The notes below the pieces were generated by a model that saw only the letters and a list, made by a program, of their open reading frames with translations, ran no database searches and was not told the origin of the DNA. This document shows, one piece after another, positions 24,786 to 34,540 of a stretch of 55,892 nt of DNA. Numbering within the stretch: position 1 is the stretch's first letter; each line of letters starts with the position of its first letter. The stretch spans positions 1-55,892 of the forward strand of contig JAFMCH010000002.1 in the NCBI GenBank assembly GCA_017857875.1, given 5' to 3'. The DNA is from Actinomycetota bacterium (GTDB lineage: Bacteria; Actinomycetota; Actinomycetes; S36-B12). Both the position numbers and the translations under genes were made by a program.

Positions 24786-27700
24786 CTACCAAGATGCCTT
24801 GTATTCGTGACCGCCGCCGGCATTGATCTGCACGTCGATACTGCACTCATCGTCGGCCCAATCGGTGCCCGAACCTGCGTTGATTGTGCAGGTCAGAGAG
24901 CCGCTGCCACCGGACACACTCACGGTGCCACTCAAGGTGGCATCAAGGGTGCTCGCAGGCTTGTTCACATTCATCGAGTATTCCAGCGACACATTGAAGT
25001 AGGGGTGCCGATTGAACTTGTGGAACCAGAACTTCCACGAAGTGCTTCGTTCGAACGTGAAGGTCACCCCACCGGCCAAAATATCCGTCGATGAGTCGTA
25101 GTCGAGATCGAAGGTTTGGGTGATGGCCCCGTGGCTGTAGTCGTACTCGAAATGCAAAGTATCGAGATCGCCACAATTGATGGAGATATCACCGACAAAG
25201 CTCAACGAGGTCTTCGACGCCATCGACATCAATCCGCTGGTGTCTGATGTGAAGGTTCCGCACTCACCCGCACCAAAGGGAACATCCATCACGATGTCGA
25301 AGTCGAATTCCTCAAGATCGAATCCGCCACCAGCCCACGACCAGTCCGAGAGTGAAGCAGATCCGTCGAGCCGCAACTCGTCTTCGTTGACCAACAGGTC
25401 GAAGGAGCCGTCGAAGTTACCCGCCGAGATCGCCATGTCGCCAACAAACGTAATTGAGTCATCGGTGGTCGACTGATAGATGCTCAGTTCCATATCCTGG
25501 AAGTCGATGCCGCCAACAGTGATGTCGGCGATGCTGAGATCTTCACTGAAGACCGGACCGTCTGCATCTTCAGTGATCATCAGATCGAAACTCAGTGAAC
25601 CGTCGCCCAATTCGCCATCGAAGGACACCGAAGCGCCCTGTGCCAGCGTGTACGAGCCAACCTGGCAGCCCTGAGCAGCAAAACTGATGGCAAAGTCATT
25701 GGCTGTGAAGACGCCTTCGCCAAGGGACACACCCGAGTCACCTGTCGTTGAAAAATCAAAGAGGAAACAAGGATCATCTTCACTGAAGTTGATTGCCATG
25801 TCGCCCTTGATCCAGTCGGTGCCGGTCATGACCTGTGACATCTTGGTCGGATCTTGGTACAACGTTGCACTGACGCCAAGACCGGGCACGCCATCGCTGA
25901 AGTCGACTTGAGCGCTTGCCGCCCACAGGTGAGCGCCGGGAATACCGAATGCCTCATCCCACAGGTAGACGTAGCCAGAGTCCGGGTGGGGTAAAGCAGT
26001 GGTGATGCCGTCGGGTGCGGGCGTGCCATCAGAGATGGTGATCGAGTCCACATCCAATGGCACCGATGACCCTGAGACAAACAATTGCACCCGCAGTGAA
26101 GTCAGATCGGTGGAGCCGACCGTGTAGGACACGGACACTGGCGTCCAAGCATCGCCGACACTGAACGACGAGAGGGTGGGTGTACCGGCTGGATCACCCA
26201 GACCCACCTGGCCCGTTACTAGATCGGTGCTTGAACTAGAACGGACATAGGCCGTGGCAATCCAGGTGGTGCCGGCTGAGTAGACACCGCCAATATCGTC
26301 GCTGGCGGCCATGTCGTAGTAGGTCGAGCCGGACCCCGAACCGACGTAGTCCAATTCCAGATAGCTGGAGCCTGACTGCGCGGACGCGCCGTCATAAACA
26401 ATCGTCTGCGTGACGGCAGGACTTGATGCAATCCACATGTTCGACTGCATCGTGACGTCATCGAGGTAAAGCATGACCCCGGGTGTTTTGGAGACCACCG
26501 CCACGGTGAAACCGGTGTGGCCCGCCTGGGCGATGGTCATTGGAATGCTCACGCTCTGCCAGGTGTCATCGGCGGTGAAGTTCTGCGCCCATTGTTCCTG
26601 GGTGCCACCGATGGTCGAGACCTGAACTGTCCCCTTGATCTGCGTGGTTGGCGATGATGATCGAACCCATGCGTTGACGCTGTACTGATCGCCAACGTTC
26701 GAGGCCTGATCGACGGTTTGCTTGACTCCGGTGCTGCTGGAGCTGGAGGTCGTCGTGAATTTCATCAGGCCATAGCTGCCGTCATGTGCATTCGCCGGAT
26801 CATCGACAACCTGCCACGTCACGCCGCTGCCAGCAGCTGTCCAGGGGTCGCTTTGGTTGATGATCAGGGGAGTGATCGTCAGTGCATCAACATCGAGTTG
26901 ACCGCTGCCGTTGAGAGTGATCTGCGGTGTCAACGAGGTAGCGTCTGACTGTGCTTGCAAGGTCACCTGCACCTTGGTCCAGTCTGCCGTTGCCGTAAAG
27001 CCGACGCCGGTCCCCTCGCCTGCACTCGTGCCTAAAGCGATCCTCCCGGGCAGATTGATTCCGGTTGTCGAACGTACGTAGGCCGTGAGTTCATACGAGG
27101 ATCCGGCCGCCACATCAATGGCATCACCATCGGTGTCTGCGGTGATCGTGTCGGTGACGCCGCCGCCCTGAGCGGAGGTGTTGAAACGCAGGTAGTTCAT
27201 TCCGTCAACGGCGTCTGAGACCCCATCGATGATCGTGATTGATGCACGACCACTACTGGGTTGGAGCGCAGACCAGGAATCCACGTCGCGGCTTTCCACG
27301 TCGTCGATTGCCAAAGTCGCTCCACGAGGAAGGCTGATTTGGGTGCGGAGGGACACCGCGGTGGTCTTTTTGATGGGAAGGCTGATGTACACCTGTTGCC
27401 ACGAGCTGGTGGCAGCGAAGCTGACCGAATAGGTATCCAGCGATGCGCCGTTGGCATCGTAGGTAGTCAACGCTGCCGAGCCATTAACCGTGCCGGCGGG
27501 CGCAAGTACCCAGAATGACATCTCATGTGCCGTACCCGAAACCGGTGTGTAGGAGTCGTCATCGAGATAGATCGATGAGCTGCCCGACCCGTTGTTGACC
27601 ACGGATAGATAGTTGTTGCCGCTGTGCGCGGCATTGGCGTCGTCTATGGCAATGATGCTGACCGGGCCACTCGAGCTGGGGAAGGTCCAGTCGTCGACGG

Positions 27701-30700
27701 GACTGAGACCGGACTCAATGACGGATACGTTGTCGACATACGCAACCTTCGTACCCTTCGTATTGGTATTGCTGATGGCAATCTGGATTAGTCCTGCTGT
27801 TGTCGTGATGGGAAGGGTCAACAGCACCTGCTGGTAGGCCGTTGTCATGGCAACCGTCGTCGAAGTGCTGTTCGCGCCACTACTTAAGGTGATGGTCACG
27901 TAGTTGCCCGTCGTACTTCCAGCGACATACACGCTTGATTTCCAAGTCGAACCCAAAGCCGGCGTGACCGTACTGGCGTAGCTGGCGGTTGTCGTGCAGT
28001 TTTCGACTGGTGCGAGGAGCAAAGAACCGATCGAGCGGTAGGCGACCGACGGATCACTGGACACAACCGCGCTGTCATCTGTTACCGAGGAGCAGTCAGA
28101 CTCCATGACCCAACCAATCGGTGCGGGGGGCGCGCCGACATCACCGGTTTGGGTGGAGGTAGTGCCCTGCACTGTCACGGTGACGTCATCGACATAGATC
28201 GGGGCGGCTTGACCGCCATCGATATTGACGGCGATGTAGAGGTTCTCGGTCCCTCCTTGCAGCGTGCGGGTGACAGAAACCTGTTGCCAAGTGGCCGTTG
28301 CGGTGAAGTCATCCTTACTCCACCCGGAGGCCTCGCCGATGCGTAGGTCGCCCGATACTGCCTTGCCGGGGGTCATCACCCAGCCGGTGATGGTGGCCGT
28401 AGATCCGGCAGCGGGTGGCTCATCGAAGGTGTACACCGCCTGGGATCCTTGGCTGTAATTGATAATCGCCAATGAATCCGTGCCCGAGTACGCCTCATTG
28501 TCAGAGACCGCAACCGTGGTTGACCCCACCGGATTCCAGGGCACTTCCTGGAGTACCTGGTCGTCAAGGTAGAGCTGATTGGCGCTCGTTGAGGTGATGG
28601 TGAGTCCAGGACGAAGATCGCTGTGATCATCGTCAGCCACCGTCAAGCTCACGGCAACCTGGGTCCATGTTGTACCCACGGAATAGGTGGTCGACACGCT
28701 TTCATCAGCGTCATCAGCATCGGCACCAGCGGCATCCAGGGTGAGTGTGCCTGACACGGTGCCGCTGGAAGCGCGCATCCAGGTGGAGTAGGTGTAGGTC
28801 GCACCCTGGGTGGGTGTCTCACCGGTCGAGTACTGGAAGGGGGCGCCCGAAACGCTGTTTGCTGACAGGATGGCGTAGCCCGAGCCCTCGTAAGCGAGGC
28901 CGTCGCCCCACTTGACCTCGTTGGGTGTAGATGTCGTGGACTGTTGGCCGGTTTGGTTCGCTAGAGAGTAGATGCTGACGTCGTCCCAGATGAATCCGTT
29001 GTCCTGATTATTACCGCTGCCCACTTGGCCGAAGACGCCGCCGGGCGGGGAGGTGACCTGGATGGATACGGAGTTGACGTATTCGTTGGAGTCCGCTTCG
29101 GTCACGTAGGCGGTGACGTAGCCATCAACTGCGGTGAGGCGTACCTGATACCACGTGCCACGGTCTACCTTTCCGATTGTTGCGAGCTTCGTCGAATTGC
29201 TCTTGCAGTTCTTGTAGAAACCGCCATTGCCGTCATTGGTGTGTAGGGAGAAGCAGTATCCGGTCATGGTGGAGTAGTTGCCATCGAGCCAGAATCCAAA
29301 GTTGGCATCTTGCGAGTTGTTGCCACTGGCGCCTTGGAAACGTACCTTGTAAGAAATATCGAAGTCACCGGGTGTGTAGCCGGTGTCGAGCCCGTACAAC
29401 ATCCAGTTGTAATCGTTGTTGGATTGGAGTTGGCTCGGGTAGGAAGAGTTGATTTTCAGGCCGCTGGAGTACCCCGATATGAAGGGGGTGCTGGACAGGC
29501 TGTCAAACGTCGCCACCACGTTAGGCCGCCATACCGTCGGCAAGCTGGCTGCAGACGTGGTGGTGGTGATGGAGAATTCGACCGCATCGATTTGTACCGA
29601 CGTGCCGGAATTTTTGGGCACCAGAGTGACCTGTAGTGAGTCACACCCAGAGTTGTTTCCTGGAGTGGTCATCGATGCCGTTGCCTCAACCCAGGTTCCG
29701 CTCGTCGCCGTGACCGTGGCTCCTTGCGTGGCTGTCACCGTTGAGGTGCAGTTGGAAGGCGTCAAAGAGATGAGGAAGGGTGCTGAACTCGAGGTATTCG
29801 ATGTCACCCACGCCGACACACTGATTCCGTAGGAAGCAAGACGCATGGGAATGATTTGGGTAAGTCCTTGAGTGGTGTTGTTGCTGACAGAGTTATTGGA
29901 AAGCACAGCCAGGGTGCTGCCTTGATCTGTCGGCCCTACCGCCGTGCCCTCAGTCGTAGTGGCGGTGAAGGAACTGGAACTTGTTTGCCAGCCGAGCAGG
30001 CTGCCGTCATTGTCTTCGAAGTCACCGTTCACCAGCAGTTGTGTTGACTCGAAGTCACCGTTGGCCAGAATGTTTCCTGAGGAGCCGTCTTCGAAGTCAC
30101 CGTCGGTCAACACGTTGAGGTTCATGCCGTCTTCGAAGTTACCATTGCCGACCAGAGCGCCAGGTGTGCTGGAACGTTCAAAACCGCCATCGGTGGCGAT
30201 GTTCGCCGGCATAGTGCCGTCAAAGCTCCCGTCTACGATGCTCGCGTTGGTCGGCTCGAAGTTGCCCGTAGGAATGAGGGTGATGAAGTCCATCGTTCCC
30301 TCAGACTGCGTACTTTCAGTGCCCGTTGCGGTGAGCCCGACCGTGATGGTTTCAGAGTCAGAACTTTCATATCCGATGTAAACATCCAGCGGGAAGTAGT
30401 TGCCCTCGAGGTTGACCGTGGCGTCGGCATCAAGCCTCAAGTCAAACACGTCGCCGTTCTTGCTGATCGTGATCAAGATCTCTTTCAACGCGAAGCCTGA
30501 CCCGGATAGGTTGACCGGGATGGTGCCATCGAGTTCGAAATTGCCGGCGGTGTCGAACCAACCCGTAGTTGAGATGGTGGTGTCAACTGAGACGCCTGAC
30601 CCGAGGTCGTTCATGACATTTCCAGCTACGACGACGTCACCGGTGAGGTAGTTCTCGCCGGTCTGCATGACGATCTCGTCACCATTGAGGTACACCGTTT

Positions 30701-33137
30701 GCTCGTCATCAATGCCGTTGTAGGCGTATCCGGTGACTGTTGTGGAGACCATGGTGATGTCGTTGTAGGCACCGGTAATGACTGCTCCAGCAGTATCCAC
30801 CTGTCCAATGACGACATCGGTGGGCGAGCCGCCCCATTCGACACAGCCGTAGGTGTTCACCGTGCTGATATCGGGAATATCAACGGTGAAATCGGAGCAA
30901 AACTCTAGGCCGAATCCGTTGGGGTTGAGGGACGATAGGTCTGGCAGCACGAGATCGGGGTTGGTGTCGCTGCGCTCACCCTTCCAAATCGTCACATCGG
31001 GGTCGGACAACGCGATATCGGTCCCGCCGCCGCTTTGATCGGTTGCGACAAAGGTGATTTCTTCGGTAGCGACCGCATCCCATCGGGCCCAGGTGAGATC
31101 TGTAGTGAAGGCACCGGTGGCGTAGATGGTCGGCATCGAGGAATCAGTAAAGACGAGGTTCGACTGGCCGCCGAGATAGATGGCGCTGTCGTCGCTGGGG
31201 CATTCATCGGCCGCAAGTGGGCAGGTGTTGGAAATGGTGAAGGCTCCCTGATACTCGACACCGTTGGCAAAGTCCTGCCATTCCTGCATGGCGATCGAGA
31301 CGTCCCACGTTTGCGCGCCAGCCACGTCAGTGACCGTTCCGGAGAAGTCAGTCTCGGGAATCTCCAGGCCGTCGTAGGGATTGTAAAGATTGCTGGGTGT
31401 CGTCGCGTTGACCGTTGCCGTCCAGTTGTTGGGATCGGTGTAGGAGTAAGTGATCGGCAGGTAGAACGTGTCGTCATCGCTGTCGCTGAGTTGAATCGTC
31501 GATGTGCCCGTGACGGTGACCTCGGAGGAATCAGCTGCCGACACGGTCGGAGCCAGTTGCGTGGCCTTCGCTGATCCCCGGGCCGAAATCGTGTCGACCG
31601 GTTGAGCGCCGGGTCCGTCGAAGACGAAGACACCACCGACCATGCCGGCGCCACCATCAAGGTCGATTCGACCACCTTGGGCCTGATCGACAAAGGCCGC
31701 GAGGGCCCAGATAGGGGTGGACCCATCGGTGAAACTGCTGCGCTCGTAATAGCCGCGCACGGGAACCAGCGAGCCAGAAATCTCGATAGCGCCTGAGCCA
31801 ACAAGGTCAACGCCACCGTCGACAACAGGGCCGGTGAGGCGAATCGTTCCTTGCCCTGCTGACATCGTGTGGGTGAGACCTGCAGTGAAGTCCCAGCCTT
31901 GCCCCTCAATGGGCAAGACGGCGTATGCGGTGCGACCTGACCACGCATCGGGCACCGGCAGTAGCAGGTCACCGCCGGTAACGACGGTGAGTGCTCCGGT
32001 GATGCCACGGGGACTGATGTCGAGTGTGGATGGTGCGCCCGCGAACAGGCTGCTGCCGGGAATTCCGAGAATCGAGCCGATGGCGGCGGTGGCGCGCACC
32101 GAGTAATTCAGCGGTCCGGTGAACCCGACGCTGGTCAGGTAGTCCAGCGAATCTATCGATACCTTCCCGGGGGCGGCCAGTGACCAAACCGGCTTACCCG
32201 CACGCATACCGATCGAACCAGACAGTCTCGATGTGTTGACGGTCAGTCCGTCGGTTTCGGGTACGACCCACGAACGACGATCAGATTTCGTTACTGTCGC
32301 CGACCACGTATTGGCCCCGGCGACCTCCAACACTGCGGGAGCGGCGAGCGTAGGTGCACTCAGGCGAAGAGTGCCTGAGCCCTTGACCAAGGACTCGGCT
32401 TGCGTCATGGCCAGGCGAACGTTGGTGATGCGGGCGCCAGGGATTCGAACGTCCTCGCGAGCGTTTCCGGTGATTCGCCAGGTTGGCTTAGTTGTTGACG
32501 TCGCAGACCGAAACCACCCGGTAACGGGTACGCGCGCTTTGGCAATCTTGACCGTGCCTGAACCTCGCAATTGATAGGTGCCATCGGTGGCCAGTGGGCC
32601 ACGCAGATCGAGCGAAGCGCCAACGCCGGTTGCCTTCAGACTCACCGCGCTTGACCAGGCGCAACCAGACGGCTGGGCGTTGACCGTGACCGACTGCGTC
32701 CAAGTGCGCGACACCTTGACGTGGCCAGGCAGGTTGATGGTGACGGCGCCGGTCATTTGCCCGTTGCGCCAGGTCAACTCCCCGGAAACGTCTTTTGCGC
32801 GAATCCGAGTGTCGCCGATGCGTCCGGAGCCAACCACGATGGTGAGCAGTCGGCTCTCGCCGCTCTGGCGCACACGGGCGACCAGGTTTGTACCCGATGG
32901 GCCCGCAAACCGGACCAGCCCTAGCGGCACAGTGGCAGCGCATAACCCACCCTGGAGCGTGATTACCCTCTGACCGCGCCGCTCGCTCAGCATGGCCGCC
33001 GGTGGGTCCACGGCGAGACTTGCCCCCTCAGCGCCTGGCTGCTGTGGATCGGCCTGCGCCATCGGCGCGACCGCCAGGCTCAAACTGGATGCGACGAGGG
33101 CAACGAGGGCTGCGGCAGTGATCAGGCGATTGCGCAT
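24786..33137 (-). CDS. Giant secreted multi-module protein with CBM-like jelly rolls
   Basis: Exported protein of about 2,783 residues; ATG 33137 (or 33146) gives a signal peptide MRNRLITAAALVALVASS to AQA. Residues about 40-540 are repetitive beta-rich segments; about 540-960 are further beta-rich units. At 961-1041 there is a run of seven short NGDFE-type motifs. A first CBM4_9-like module follows, then a LamG/concanavalin-like domain (about 1210-1390), then seven or so more jelly-roll modules to about 2375, each ending in a [LV]-Y-[LV]-D-D-V-type strand. The last 400 residues are Asp/Ser-rich beta repeats with few cysteines. No LPXTG or transmembrane anchor is visible. Probable extracellular polysaccharide-binding or matrix protein; no catalytic domain was recognised. 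Confidence 0.85.
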   Translation of the reverse strand: MRNRLITAAALVALVASSLSLAVAPMAQADPQQPGAEGASLAVDPPAAMLSERRGQRVITLQGGLCAATVPLGLVRFAGPSGTNLVARVRQSGESRLLTIVVGSGRIGDTRIRAKDVSGELTWRNGQMTGAVTINLPGHVKVSRTWTQSVTVNAQPSGCAWSSAVSLKATGVGASLDLRGPLATDGTYQLRGSGTVKIAKARVPVTGWFRSATSTTKPTWRITGNAREDVRIPGARITNVRLAMTQAESLVKGSGTLRLSAPTLAAPAVLEVAGANTWSATVTKSDRRSWVVPETDGLTVNTSRLSGSIGMRAGKPVWSLAAPGKVSIDSLDYLTSVGFTGPLNYSVRATAAIGSILGIPGSSLFAGAPSTLDISPRGITGALTVVTGGDLLLPVPDAWSGRTAYAVLPIEGQGWDFTAGLTHTMSAGQGTIRLTGPVVDGGVDLVGSGAIEISGSLVPVRGYYERSSFTDGSTPIWALAAFVDQAQGGRIDLDGGAGMVGGVFVFDGPGAQPVDTISARGSAKATQLAPTVSAADSSEVTVTGTSTIQLSDSDDDTFYLPITYSYTDPNNWTATVNATTPSNLYNPYDGLEIPETDFSGTVTDVAGAQTWDVSIAMQEWQDFANGVEYQGAFTISNTCPLAADECPSDDSAIYLGGQSNLVFTDSSMPTIYATGAFTTDLTWARWDAVATEEITFVATDQSGGGTDIALSDPDVTIWKGERSDTNPDLVLPDLSSLNPNGFGLEFCSDFTVDIPDISTVNTYGCVEWGGSPTDVVIGQVDTAGAVITGAYNDITMVSTTVTGYAYNGIDDEQTVYLNGDEIVMQTGENYLTGDVVVAGNVMNDLGSGVSVDTTISTTGWFDTAGNFELDGTIPVNLSGSGFALKEILITISKNGDVFDLRLDADATVNLEGNYFPLDVYIGYESSDSETITVGLTATGTESTQSEGTMDFITLIPTGNFEPTNASIVDGSFDGTMPANIATDGGFERSSTPGALVGNGNFEDGMNLNVLTDGDFEDGSSGNILANGDFESTQLLVNGDFEDNDGSLLGWQTSSSSFTATTTEGTAVGPTDQGSTLAVLSNNSVSNNTTQGLTQIIPMRLASYGISVSAWVTSNTSSSAPFLISLTPSNCTSTVTATQGATVTATSGTWVEATASMTTPGNNSGCDSLQVTLVPKNSGTSVQIDAVEFSITTTTSAASLPTVWRPNVVATFDSLSSTPFISGYSSGLKINSSYPSQLQSNNDYNWMLYGLDTGYTPGDFDISYKVRFQGASGNNSQDANFGFWLDGNYSTMTGYCFSLHTNDGNGGFYKNCKSNSTKLATIGKVDRGTWYQVRLTAVDGYVTAYVTEADSNEYVNSVSIQVTSPPGGVFGQVGSGNNQDNGFIWDDVSIYSLANQTGQQSTTSTPNEVKWGDGLAYEGSGYAILSANSVSGAPFQYSTGETPTQGATYTYSTWMRASSGTVSGTLTLDAAGADADDADESVSTTYSVGTTWTQVAVSLTVADDDHSDLRPGLTITSTSANQLYLDDQVLQEVPWNPVGSTTVAVSDNEAYSGTDSLAIINYSQGSQAVYTFDEPPAAGSTATITGWVMTPGKAVSGDLRIGEASGWSKDDFTATATWQQVSVTRTLQGGTENLYIAVNIDGGQAAPIYVDDVTVTVQGTTSTQTGDVGAPPAPIGWVMESDCSSVTDDSAVVSSDPSVAYRSIGSLLLAPVENCTTTASYASTVTPALGSTWKSSVYVAGSTTGNYVTITLSSGANSTSTTVAMTTAYQQVLLTLPITTTAGLIQIAISNTNTKGTKVAYVDNVSVIESGLSPVDDWTFPSSSGPVSIIAIDDANAAHSGNNYLSVVNNGSGSSSIYLDDDSYTPVSGTAHEMSFWVLAPAGTVNGSAALTTYDANGASLDTYSVSFAATSSWQQVYISLPIKKTTAVSLRTQISLPRGATLAIDDVESRDVDSWSALQPSSGRASITIIDGVSDAVDGMNYLRFNTSAQGGGVTDTITADTDGDAIDVAAGSSYELTAYVRSTTGINLPGRIALGTSAGEGTGVGFTATADWTKVQVTLQAQSDATSLTPQITLNGSGQLDVDALTITPLIINQSDPWTAAGSGVTWQVVDDPANAHDGSYGLMKFTTTSSSSSTGVKQTVDQASNVGDQYSVNAWVRSSSPTTQIKGTVQVSTIGGTQEQWAQNFTADDTWQSVSIPMTIAQAGHTGFTVAVVSKTPGVMLYLDDVTMQSNMWIASSPAVTQTIVYDGASAQSGSSYLELDYVGSGSGSTYYDMAASDDIGGVYSAGTTWIATAYVRSSSSTDLVTGQVGLGDPAGTPTLSSFSVGDAWTPVSVSYTVGSTDLTSLRVQLFVSGSSVPLDVDSITISDGTPAPDGITTALPHPDSGYVYLWDEAFGIPGAHLWAASAQVDFSDGVPGLGVSATLYQDPTKMSQVMTGTDWIKGDMAINFSEDDPCFLFDFSTTGDSGVSLGEGVFTANDFAISFAAQGCQVGSYTLAQGASVSFDGELGDGSLSFDLMITEDADGPVFSEDLSIADITVGGIDFQDMELSIYQSTTDDSITFVGDMAISAGNFDGSFDLLVNEDELRLDGSASLSDWSWAGGGFDLEEFDFDIVMDVPFGAGECGTFTSDTSGLMSMASKTSLSFVGDISINCGDLDTLHFEYDYSHGAITQTFDLDYDSSTDILAGGVTFTFERSTSWKFWFHKFNRHPYFNVSLEYSMNVNKPASTLDATLSGTVSVSGGSGSLTCTINAGSGTDWADDECSIDVQINAGGGHEYKASW
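30010..30275 (-). repeat. Run of seven NGDFE-type motifs at 33-45 bp spacing inside the giant gene
   Basis: The Phe-Glu/Asp codon pairs lie at 30015-30020, 30048-30053, 30090-30095, 30132-30137, 30177-30182, 30219-30224 and 30255-30260. Spacing is 33, 42, 42, 45, 42 and 36 bp, always in frame. Each copy reads like the first strand of a CBM4_9-type module (NGDFEDG, TDGDFED, GNGNFED, TDGGFER, VDGSFDG), but only the last is followed by a full module. Confidence 0.85.
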
Positions 33138-33505
33138 TTTGACCATTCTGTTGAGAGGGAAAGTCAAGAACAAACTAGGCGGTCGTAACGATCATGGTGC
33201 CGGAGTTCACAACTGTGAATTATGAGGAAGTGAGGAAGGAATCACGGGGGCCATTACTGCCCGGAGTGGGTCTTAGCGTCGTCTGGTGGCTCACTGCCCA
33301 GGCAGGCGGTAAGGAGCGGCGCGGAGAAGGCCAACTCAATCAGCATATGCACGGGTTCAGGTTAGGCGCTGGCGGTATCGGAGGCCGAATGAGTGATGGT
33401 GGGCGTGATGCGAGGGGTTTCCCGCGTTGGTGGCCGAGCATCGCGTACGGGAGTAATGCATAGTGAGAGGTGCGTCATTCCCCGAGGATTAAGAGGATCT
33501 TCCCT
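33138..33505. other. Divergent intergenic region between two secreted-protein genes
   Basis: About 370 bp without a supported gene. A reading frame at 33194-33463 has no ribosome site and unlikely composition. The region should hold promoters for the giant protein and for the 33506 gene. The only clear structure is the inverted repeat at 33206-33219. Confidence 0.5.
33206..33219. promoter_or_regulatory. TTCACA-AC-TGTGAA inverted repeat upstream of the giant gene
   Basis: A perfect 6+2+6 inverted repeat lies about 70 bp upstream of the giant protein's start, in the divergent intergenic region. It is compact enough for a dimeric HTH repressor or activator; half-sites are in inside-out order relative to a CRP site. 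Regulator unknown. Confidence 0.4.
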
Positions 33506-34468
33506 ATGTCTTTGCCCACGACACATCCGCGTGAGCGTAAATTGCGCCGCGCACCCAAACTGATTGCCAGCGCCGCAGCCCTATCAATGCTTGCGGTTCC
33601 CCTCACGCAGATGCAGGTCGCGTCGGCGGCGCCTGCCCCTAACTCCGGCTTCTCCCAGCCATTTGCGGGTACAACTCAATACCAGAGTTTCGCGCCCAAG
33701 GAGGCGAAGCGGGCTCGGCAGATCAATAAGCCCATGGGTCGAAAGACTGCTGACAGGATCGCTCGCAAGCTCGGGCTGACGAAAGCCGATGTGCTCACCA
33801 CGGAGCAGTACCGCCAGTTCATTTCCGGTGGAGGAGTCGGGGGCAAGGTCGCCCCAGCCAAGCTCGTAGACCAGGCCGTGCGTTTGCTGATCAACACCAC
33901 GGGAACTCCCCTGTACACACAGGTAGATGGGGTGCGCACGCCCGTTGTTCTGGGCAGCTACGGCCTAGTCATCGACCGGAACGGCATGCTCCAGAGCCCG
34001 GCGAATACGGCCATGCCTACTCGCCAGGTGAACTGGGTCTTGGCGCCGGATGTGGTGTGCAGGTTCCCCGGCATTCAACCGCCTCCAGGTATTCCTGACG
34101 GCGTCCCCTGTGGCTACATGGGCAAGTGGATGCGCGATAACGGAGCGAGGAACACCCTCGAAACGCTCTATTCGTCGGCCTATCCTGGTGAAGTGGTGTA
34201 CGGAAACCGCTCGCAGGAGACCTCCGGTGTGGCCCAACTGGTCTCAAACACGAAGCTCGATGTCACCACCACGGTGGGCATGTCGATGGTTCCGTCGATC
34301 TGGTTGGTCAACTTCATGTTGATCTATACGTTGAACCCCAAGAAGGCTGCCAAGATGCCTTTCCACTGGGAGCCGATTCCGACCGAGGTCGTCGACGCGA
34401 TCAAGGCGAGCCCGACAGGTCAGGTGCCCTACGTGGATTACATGGATTACTTCCGCAAGACCAGGTGA
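33506..34468 (+). CDS. Secreted protein of unknown function
   Basis: Exported protein of 320 residues. ATG 33506 is chosen because AGAGGA stands about 9 nt upstream. The basic N-region (RERKLRRAPK) and hydrophobic core (LIASAAALSMLAVPL) form a signal peptide ending near VASAAPA. The mature part holds a small helical segment (RKTADRIARKLGLTKADVL), a Cys pair flanking a proline-rich loop (VCRFPGIQPPPG and VPCGYM) and a C-terminal region with LETLYSSAYPGEV and VGMSMVPSIWLVNFMLIYTLNP. No recognised domain. It ends at a strong terminator. Confidence 0.7.
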   Translation: MSLPTTHPRERKLRRAPKLIASAAALSMLAVPLTQMQVASAAPAPNSGFSQPFAGTTQYQSFAPKEAKRARQINKPMGRKTADRIARKLGLTKADVLTTEQYRQFISGGGVGGKVAPAKLVDQAVRLLINTTGTPLYTQVDGVRTPVVLGSYGLVIDRNGMLQSPANTAMPTRQVNWVLAPDVVCRFPGIQPPPGIPDGVPCGYMGKWMRDNGARNTLETLYSSAYPGEVVYGNRSQETSGVAQLVSNTKLDVTTTVGMSMVPSIWLVNFMLIYTLNPKKAAKMPFHWEPIPTEVVDAIKASPTGQVPYVDYMDYFRKTR

Positions 34469-34483
34469 TCGCCAGCCTTAAGT

Positions 34484-34528
34484 GACACGAGCAGGGACTT
34501 TCGCAGATGGAGAGTTCCTGCTCGTGTC
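34484..34528. terminator. Bidirectional 15-bp hairpin between convergent genes
   Basis: GACACGAGCAGGGAC (34484-34498) pairs with GTTCCTGCTCGTGTC (34514-34528), with one G-U pair and a 15-nt loop. It lies between the stops of the 33506 gene and the MFS transporter gene (34541). Confidence 0.8.
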
Positions 34529-34540
34529 GTTGAGCGCGGC

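Noticed and set aside
30010-30275. Regular repeats that might suggest a CRISPR array
   Set aside because: Units are in frame, divergent at DNA level, spaced 33-45 bp and lie inside one long coding region.
30853-32106. Long open frames on the strand opposite the giant gene
   Set aside because: They are shadows of the GC-biased third codon position; no promoter, ribosome site or recognisable domain.
33194-33463. 89-residue reading frame in the divergent intergenic region
   Set aside because: No ribosome site or leaderless promoter, and composition unlike the neighbours; likely chance.
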